Under the pieces are notes generated by a model that saw nothing but the letters and a program-made list of their open reading frames with translations, was not told where the DNA came from and searched no databases. The position numbers and the translations under genes were made by a program. A stretch of DNA of 64,000 bases, from NCBI GenBank assembly GCA_002418285.1, contig DIDT01000063.1, positions 98,243-162,242 of the forward strand, written 5' to 3'. This stretch comes from Phycisphaerales bacterium UBA5793 (lineage in GTDB: Bacteria > Planctomycetota > Phycisphaerae > Phycisphaerales > UBA5793). Positions 59,561 through 64,000 of this stretch are shown one piece after another. Numbering within the stretch: position 1 is the first letter of the stretch; each line of letters opens with the position of its first letter.

Positions 59561-61342
59561 TTATTGGCCCGGTCCCTTGGGTTGGTCCAGAACCTCCAGC
59601 GTCGTCACCGTCGCCAGCAGCACCGATGCCGTCGCCGCCGTCGGCATCGTCTGATCGCACACACTCGTCCGGACCCCGCCCATGGCATAGTCGGGGTTGC
59701 GCGTCCGATACCGGTCAACTTCTCGCACTTGCAGTTGCCGCAAGAACCGCAGCGAGCGCTGGAGATTGAGAATCTGCTCCGTTTTCTCCTCCGCCGGCGT
59801 GCATTGCGGACTCCCCAGCATCAGCGCGCAGAACGTGACAAGTTGGGCCGCGTGCCAGTCCGGATCGATGGTCGGCCGATACCGCAGCGCACCAATCAGA
59901 TCCGGCTCAACCGCCTGGCCCGGCACCCGGCCCGGCTGGCCCGCCAGCAGGCGCTCCCGCAGCCCCCTCAGAGCCGGCAGCGAGGGGATCGATCCCCCGT
60001 CTTTCGCCAGTTCGATTTCCGCCAGACACAGCCAGGGCATGAGCAGCGGCTGCAGTTCGACCCCGGCCGACCGCGATGCCGCATCGACCACCTCCCGCGT
60101 CTCCAGCGCCGCCGCCACCAGCGCGCGATCCTCTGGCGAGAGGTTCTCGCCGAACCCCCGATCGGCCCGATACGCCCGCTCCGCACCGTCCTGCGCCGCC
60201 GTAGCCAGCGAGCGCAGTTCTTCGGTCATCTCCTGCGAACGGAGGTGCTTCAGGGCCAGATGGACGAGTGCCGACGTCCGCGCATCCTGGCCCACAACCA
60301 ACCGCGTCGCCTCGTCGCTGGACAGCACGCTGAGCAGTCCGATGGCCGCGGAGCGCGCCGCGGAAGCCGCTGCCGGCTGCTCCTCCGCGACAGACGAGTA
60401 CTTCAACAACGCCAGCGCCGTCAAGGCATGATCCGCCAGCGAGCCGCGGTCCTGCAGCCGCCGATCCGAGTGCGGCATGTAGTCGCCCAGCAGCATTCGA
60501 TAGCGAGGCTCCTCCGGGAAAGGCATGGTCGTGCGTTCGAGGTACGCCGCCGCAGAGTCGGCCATCGCCCGGATCTCCGCCACATCAATGGATTCGAGCG
60601 GCACGGGCCGACTGCCGCGATACAGAAAACTTGCGGGGCCATCGCGCGTCGCCTGCGCCAGATGCAGCGTCTCAAAACTCCAGATGCGAATCGTCCCGTC
60701 ACCGATCTCGAGATCGACCTGGTCAATCGACACACCGCACTCGCTCAGCAGCGAGACAATCGCACTCGACGGCCGCGTGTCAAACGCGAGCATCTCCGCG
60801 GGAAAGACCGCGTAGCTCTCTCCCCCCCGCCGCAGCAACAGCCCGTCAATCCCAGGCCGGACATTCTCCAGCACCCGATCCAGCGACGTGGCGCGGATGC
60901 GCTTAGGTGAGTGCGCAAAATCAATCTCCAGTGTCCGAAACGGTGACGCGAGAAACGCCTCCCGCTTGTCGGCTCGAACGTCCGAGTCATCCACACCCCC
61001 GGCCGTCTGATACGCTGAAGACATCGCCCGCCGCGCCGCCCCCGTCAGGGCACGCGTCGAAGGCTTGTCCAGGTTTGTTGCATCGATGCCCGATCCCGCC
61101 CCCATGGGACGACCGGCAAAGCGGATGCCCACCCACACCCCCACGCACCCCTTGGGCAGCGCTGCGTCTGTCGGCGTCTCCCACGCCTCCAGCCACTTGG
61201 ACACCTCGTCAAAGGTCTTCAGCGCCTCCGCCGGGTCGATCTGCGTTGTCGCCCTACCGCCGGGCTGAGCCCGCGCCGCCGCCGCCGTCAGGGAGAGAAA
61301 CGCGCTGATCGCCAGCACCATCATGTTGCCGCCACGCCACAT
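59561..61342 (-). CDS. Large exported protein of unknown function, part AMMECR1-like
   Basis: 593 residues from the ATG at 61342; starts at 61324 and 61321 are alternatives. A signal peptide ends at AARAQ. Residues about 55-200 contain GCVGVWVGIRFAG, then RPGIDGLLLRRGGESYAVFP, a pattern reminiscent of the AMMECR1 fold, but without its conserved LRGCIG motif. The rest (about 250-593) is helical with alanine-rich repeats (for example LADHALTALALLKYSSVAEE and RTSALVHLALKHLRSQEMTE), like an alpha-toroid. A conserved-looking end, YAMGGVRTSVCDQTMP, recalls the last turn of such toroids. I do not recognise a named family. Confidence 0.75.
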   Translation of the reverse strand: MWRGGNMMVLAISAFLSLTAAAARAQPGGRATTQIDPAEALKTFDEVSKWLEAWETPTDAALPKGCVGVWVGIRFAGRPMGAGSGIDATNLDKPSTRALTGAARRAMSSAYQTAGGVDDSDVRADKREAFLASPFRTLEIDFAHSPKRIRATSLDRVLENVRPGIDGLLLRRGGESYAVFPAEMLAFDTRPSSAIVSLLSECGVSIDQVDLEIGDGTIRIWSFETLHLAQATRDGPASFLYRGSRPVPLESIDVAEIRAMADSAAAYLERTTMPFPEEPRYRMLLGDYMPHSDRRLQDRGSLADHALTALALLKYSSVAEEQPAAASAARSAAIGLLSVLSSDEATRLVVGQDARTSALVHLALKHLRSQEMTEELRSLATAAQDGAERAYRADRGFGENLSPEDRALVAAALETREVVDAASRSAGVELQPLLMPWLCLAEIELAKDGGSIPSLPALRGLRERLLAGQPGRVPGQAVEPDLIGALRYRPTIDPDWHAAQLVTFCALMLGSPQCTPAEEKTEQILNLQRSLRFLRQLQVREVDRYRTRNPDYAMGGVRTSVCDQTMPTAATASVLLATVTTLEVLDQPKGPGQ

Positions 61343-61469
61343 CTCCGCGCGACCCCACCGGGGAAAGCCCCTACCGACGCGCCATCGCCCGACACGGCCC
61401 GCTTTTTCCGGACCTCCCGCCGTGGCACGGCAATTGATCCCTCTCCCAACAGACAACTGGAGATCAGAC

Positions 61470-61550
61470 ATGCTCAATACCTTCCTCCTGACCGACAACC
61501 GCCGGCGACTCCTGCTGCTGACGATACTCATGTTTGCGGCTCTCTGCTAA
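61470..61550 (+). CDS. Possible 26-residue membrane peptide
   Basis: An ATG at 61470 follows GGAG with a seven-base spacer. The peptide has a short polar start (MLNTFLLTDNRRR) and a hydrophobic helix (LLLLTILMFAALC) ending in TAA. It lies on the plus strand in the gap between two minus-strand genes, 80 bases from the nearest one. Size and polarity fit a small membrane peptide; length alone gives little statistical support. Confidence 0.35.
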   Translation: MLNTFLLTDNRRRLLLLTILMFAALC

Positions 61551-61606
61551 GCAAGCGGACGGCCGACCCGTCGAAGACGATTCAAACCTTCCGCGGCCTG
61601 CAGCAC

Positions 61607-62425
61607 TCACGAGTTGCTGTGATCGATGCCGCCAAAGCGCCGGTGCCGGCTCGCGTAGTCGCGAATCGCCGTGCGCAATCCCTCCACACCGAAGTCCGGC
61701 CAGAGTGTCTTGGTCACATACAACTCCGCATAACTGATCTGCCACAGCAGGTAGTTGCTGATGCGCATCTCGCCTGCCGTGCGAATGAGCAGGTCAGGAT
61801 CCGGCACCTCCGGCACATACAGGTGCTTGCGGATCGTCTCTTCGTTGATGTCTTCCACGCGCATGGCGCCCGCTTGCACCTTCGACGCAATCGCCTTCAC
61901 CGCGTCGGTGATCTCCGCGCGCGAACCATAATTGATCGCCAGCACGAGCTTCAACCCGCTGCAATGCCGCGTCGCCTCGATCGTTCGATCCAGTTCTTCG
62001 AGCACGCGCTTGGGCAGGCCGATCCGACGCCCGCACTGAATGAATCGAATATTGTTGTCGATCATCTCCTGCCGCTCGGCAATGAGATAGTCCTCGTAGA
62101 GGCTCATGAGGAAGTCGACTTCGTCCTCCGGCCGCTTCCAGTTCTCAATCGAAAAGCTGTACAGTGTCAGCGCCTCGAGCCCGAGGTGAGCACACTCCGT
62201 CACCACCGCCCGCACCGATTGCGCGCCCGTCTTGTGCCCATGAACGCGCGGCAGCCCCCTTTCCACCGCCCACCGGCCGTTGCCGTCCATGATGATCGCG
62301 ATGCTGCGCGGCAGCCGGTCCGCCGGCACATCCGGGAGTCGCAACTCCGGCGTGGGAATGGGAATGGGTCGCAAGGATCCAACCGTCTGTTCGATCTTCT
62401 CCGCGGCACTGCTCATCGAAGCCAT
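61607..62425 (-). CDS. uppS: Isoprenyl transferase (undecaprenyl diphosphate synthase)
   Basis: 272 residues from the ATG at 62425, preceded by GGGAG. The active-site aspartate is in IAIIMDGNGRWAVERGLPR. Conserved motifs follow: HKTGAQSVRAVV, TLYSFSIENWKRPEDEVDFL, AINYGSRAEI, and DLLIRTAGEMRISNYLLWQ, with YAELYVTKTLWPDF. The enzyme condenses isopentenyl diphosphate units into the C55 carrier lipid for peptidoglycan and surface glycans. It thus supplies the lipid used by the WecA/TagO-like and ligase genes elsewhere in the window. Confidence 0.96.
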   Translation of the reverse strand: MASMSSAAEKIEQTVGSLRPIPIPTPELRLPDVPADRLPRSIAIIMDGNGRWAVERGLPRVHGHKTGAQSVRAVVTECAHLGLEALTLYSFSIENWKRPEDEVDFLMSLYEDYLIAERQEMIDNNIRFIQCGRRIGLPKRVLEELDRTIEATRHCSGLKLVLAINYGSRAEITDAVKAIASKVQAGAMRVEDINEETIRKHLYVPEVPDPDLLIRTAGEMRISNYLLWQISYAELYVTKTLWPDFGVEGLRTAIRDYASRHRRFGGIDHSNS

Positions 62426-62575
62426 TGTATCACTCCCGCCGAGGCGATCGGCCCTCCAAATCGCGCTCATACACGCGATTCACGTCTTCCAATCGATCCA
62501 CAAGCAATTGACAGCCGTCCAATTCCAATGCATCCTTGTCATTGTCATCGGCCGCCCTCGGAAGAAAGGTCCATT

Positions 62576-63625
62576 ATGCCCCGTTCCATCCACCTGATCG
62601 CCTCCACACTCGCCCTCTTCCTCGCCACCGCGACCGGCCTCGCCCGCCAGACCCTCTACGACGCTCAAGTCTTTGAACCCGTCGGCGAGGACCCCTCCCT
62701 CTTCGCCACCGGCATGAACGAACAGGGCGTCATCATCGGCTACTCCGGTGAAGTCCAGTTCGACTCCCGCGCCACCCCCATCGCCATCTACCAGGAGCAC
62801 GTCATTCCAGGCCCCATGCCGCACGAATCGCTCAATTTCCCGCTCGGCCTCGGCAACGCCAGCCTCATCGTCGGCACCTCCTCAACCTTCCCCTATGCGT
62901 GGGTGCGCGGCCTCCCACGCCTGCTCCGACCCGCCCTCGGCCTGCCGCAGGGCAGCGCCTACGACGCCAACACGCGCGGCGTCATCTGCGGCGAGGTCTA
63001 TCGCGACTTCACCGGCGACCTCTACCCCGTCGTCTGGCCAAATGTCCGCGCGCGCGGCGTCAAACTCACAGGACTTGGCGGCGTCACCCAGGGAGCCGCA
63101 CGCGCCATCAACGAGAACAACCAGGTCGCCGGCTACCTGCGCGGCCTCGGCGGCTACGGCTTCGTTGCCGTCCGATGGGATCATCTCGACCGCATTCCCA
63201 AACCGCTCGGTCTCCTCCCCGGCGCGATGAATAGCGAAAGCCTCTGCATCAACAATCGCGGCGACGTCGCCGGCCGCTCCTCATTCCCCGACAACACCAT
63301 CGAAGCGTTCGTCTACCTCGATGCCACGCAGGAGTTCATCGGCCTGGGCAACCTCGGCTCGCCCTACTCCTACGCGCGCGGCATCAACGACGCCCAACAG
63401 GTCGTCGGCGAATCCGCCACCCCTGACAACGAAATCCACTCCTTCATCTGGCAGGACGGCGTGCTCCGCGATCTCAACGATTTCATCCGCAACAGGAGCG
63501 AGCCGTTCCTCTACGTCTCCAACGCCGTCGCCATCGACTCACAAGGCCGTATCGCCGCCGAAGTCCGCCTCGAAGATGGCCCGGTGCCGGTCACCCGCAT
63601 CGCACTGCTGACGCCGGTGCAGTAA
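62576..63625 (+). CDS. Exported HAF-repeat protein
   Basis: 349 residues from the ATG at 62576, with a GAAAGG-like ribosome site. The signal peptide ends near GLARQ. The mature protein consists of repeated units of about 50 residues with a HAF-type core: GMNEQGVIIGYSG, ARAINENNQVAGYLRG, LCINNRGDVAGRSS, and ARGINDAQQVVGESATPDNE. The repeats probably form a beta-propeller. HAF-repeat proteins are secreted or surface proteins of unknown function. It starts divergently from uppS, 151 bases away. Codon use is strongly C-biased compared with neighbours. Confidence 0.85.
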   Translation: MPRSIHLIASTLALFLATATGLARQTLYDAQVFEPVGEDPSLFATGMNEQGVIIGYSGEVQFDSRATPIAIYQEHVIPGPMPHESLNFPLGLGNASLIVGTSSTFPYAWVRGLPRLLRPALGLPQGSAYDANTRGVICGEVYRDFTGDLYPVVWPNVRARGVKLTGLGGVTQGAARAINENNQVAGYLRGLGGYGFVAVRWDHLDRIPKPLGLLPGAMNSESLCINNRGDVAGRSSFPDNTIEAFVYLDATQEFIGLGNLGSPYSYARGINDAQQVVGESATPDNEIHSFIWQDGVLRDLNDFIRNRSEPFLYVSNAVAIDSQGRIAAEVRLEDGPVPVTRIALLTPVQ

Positions 63626-63657
63626 GCCAGCGTCCAGCCCGGACCGGCGTCACCTTC

Positions 63658-63906
63658 CGCCGCGACGCACGTGCCGCAGAGCGCTCGCCGCCCACTGCGA
63701 CCAGCGCTAACAGCCACCCGCTGCACGCTTGTCCAGGATCCTCAGCAACGTCGAAGCGTGCCTTCGCTTTCGCCATGTTTAGCGGCGACGCATGCGTCGC
63801 AACGCACTACTGCCGCGCGATCATCGTTCGAAAGCACCCGCTGAACGCTTGCGCCTTCGCCTCCACACGCGTTCGACGTGTAGCCGCGACGCACGCGTCG
63901 CAGCGC
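63658..63906. repeat. Cluster of imperfect palindromic intergenic repeats
   Basis: Three related copies of a GC-rich motif occur at about 63658-63684, 63781-63805 and 63882-63906. The second contains the perfect 16-base palindrome GCGACGCATGCGTCGC; the third differs by one base in its centre. A second motif, CACCCGCTG-ACGCTTG, precedes copies 2 and 3 (63715-63731 and 63835-63851), so the unit repeats about every 100-120 bases. The region between the HAF-repeat gene and the next gene contains nothing else recognisable. It looks like a REP-type array. Confidence 0.7.
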
Positions 63907-63907
63907 C

Positions 63908-64000
63908 TCACTCAAACCGCTTCACCACCAACTGACTGATCCTGCAGCCATTCTGCTGCACGGCCTGGATGAGGACGTCGCCGAGGTTGCGGGCGCCGGT
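63908..64000 (-). CDS. C-terminal end of a gene cut by the window edge
   Basis: A minus-strand reading frame is open from the window edge and ends at a TGA (63910-63908), giving 30 residues: TGARNLGDVLIQAVQQNG, then CRISQLVVKRFE. Composition and the amphipathic helix/strand pattern look like real protein, and the end fits between a repeat array and the edge. Identity cannot be determined from this fragment. Confidence 0.45.
   Translation of the reverse strand, partial: TGARNLGDVLIQAVQQNGCRISQLVVKRFE

Overview
The window is high-GC bacterial chromosomal DNA that most resembles a member of the Planctomycetota, probably class Phycisphaerae. The evidence for that is family content, not a database search: an LL-diaminopimelate aminotransferase (dapL), a planctomycete-style zinc ribbon inside heme A synthase, a SCO1-DUF420 fusion next to A2-type cytochrome oxidase genes, a MoxR/DUF58/von Willebrand factor A (VWA) operon linked to an ABC exporter, a flagellar FliM and a HAF-repeat exoprotein. 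Coding density is high, and many genes overlap by ATGA/GTGA/TTGA or similar junctions, which implies long operons.

Layout. 1-12 kb is a surface-polysaccharide region on the minus strand: two glycosyltransferases, two O-antigen ligase/polymerase-like membrane proteins (one with a C-terminal repeat domain) and a WecA/TagO-type undecaprenyl-phosphate sugar transferase. It is interrupted by fliM, a DsbD-like reductant conductor (plus strand), a RAYT (REP-associated tyrosine transposase) flanked by two hairpin repeats, and a GNAT acetyltransferase. 12-19.5 kb carries housekeeping metabolism: gamma-glutamyltransferase, accC-accB, an M24 peptidase, tRNA-Phe with a visible promoter and terminator, a ketoacyl synthase and dapL.

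19.5-32 kb is a respiratory island. On the minus strand: a CxxC membrane peptide, SCO1-DUF420, an ABC exporter pair, ctaB, ctaA, CoxA, CoxB and a cupredoxin-like protein. On the plus strand, divergently: CoxC and CoxD. CoxA, CoxC and CoxD all carry large extra segments, and CtaA carries a zinc ribbon and an N-terminal membrane extension, so the whole oxidase looks enlarged. A CRP/FNR-like palindrome lies in the divergent promoter region.

32-45 kb is mixed: DUF456, RidA, a class V aminotransferase, orphan oppCD, an ECF sigma factor with an overlapping membrane partner, a very basic histone-like protein (39831-40460) with its own strong terminator, a Dus enzyme, a probable frameshifted gene, a GT2/flippase-like pair and a small coiled-coil protein. 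45-57.5 kb is a seven-gene minus-strand operon (large VWA protein, MoxR, DUF58, BatA-like, large membrane protein, ABC ATPase, ABC-2 permease). 57.6-64 kb holds nuoB, a secretin-like periplasmic protein, a large exported protein, a possible 26-residue membrane peptide, uppS, a HAF-repeat protein, a cluster of palindromic repeats and the tail of one more gene.

The most unusual items are the H1-like basic protein, the expanded heme-copper oxidase with its modified assembly factors, the tandem thioredoxin domain in the DsbD homologue whose second copy has lost its CxxC, and the RAYT repeats that supply the C-terminal codons of two genes.
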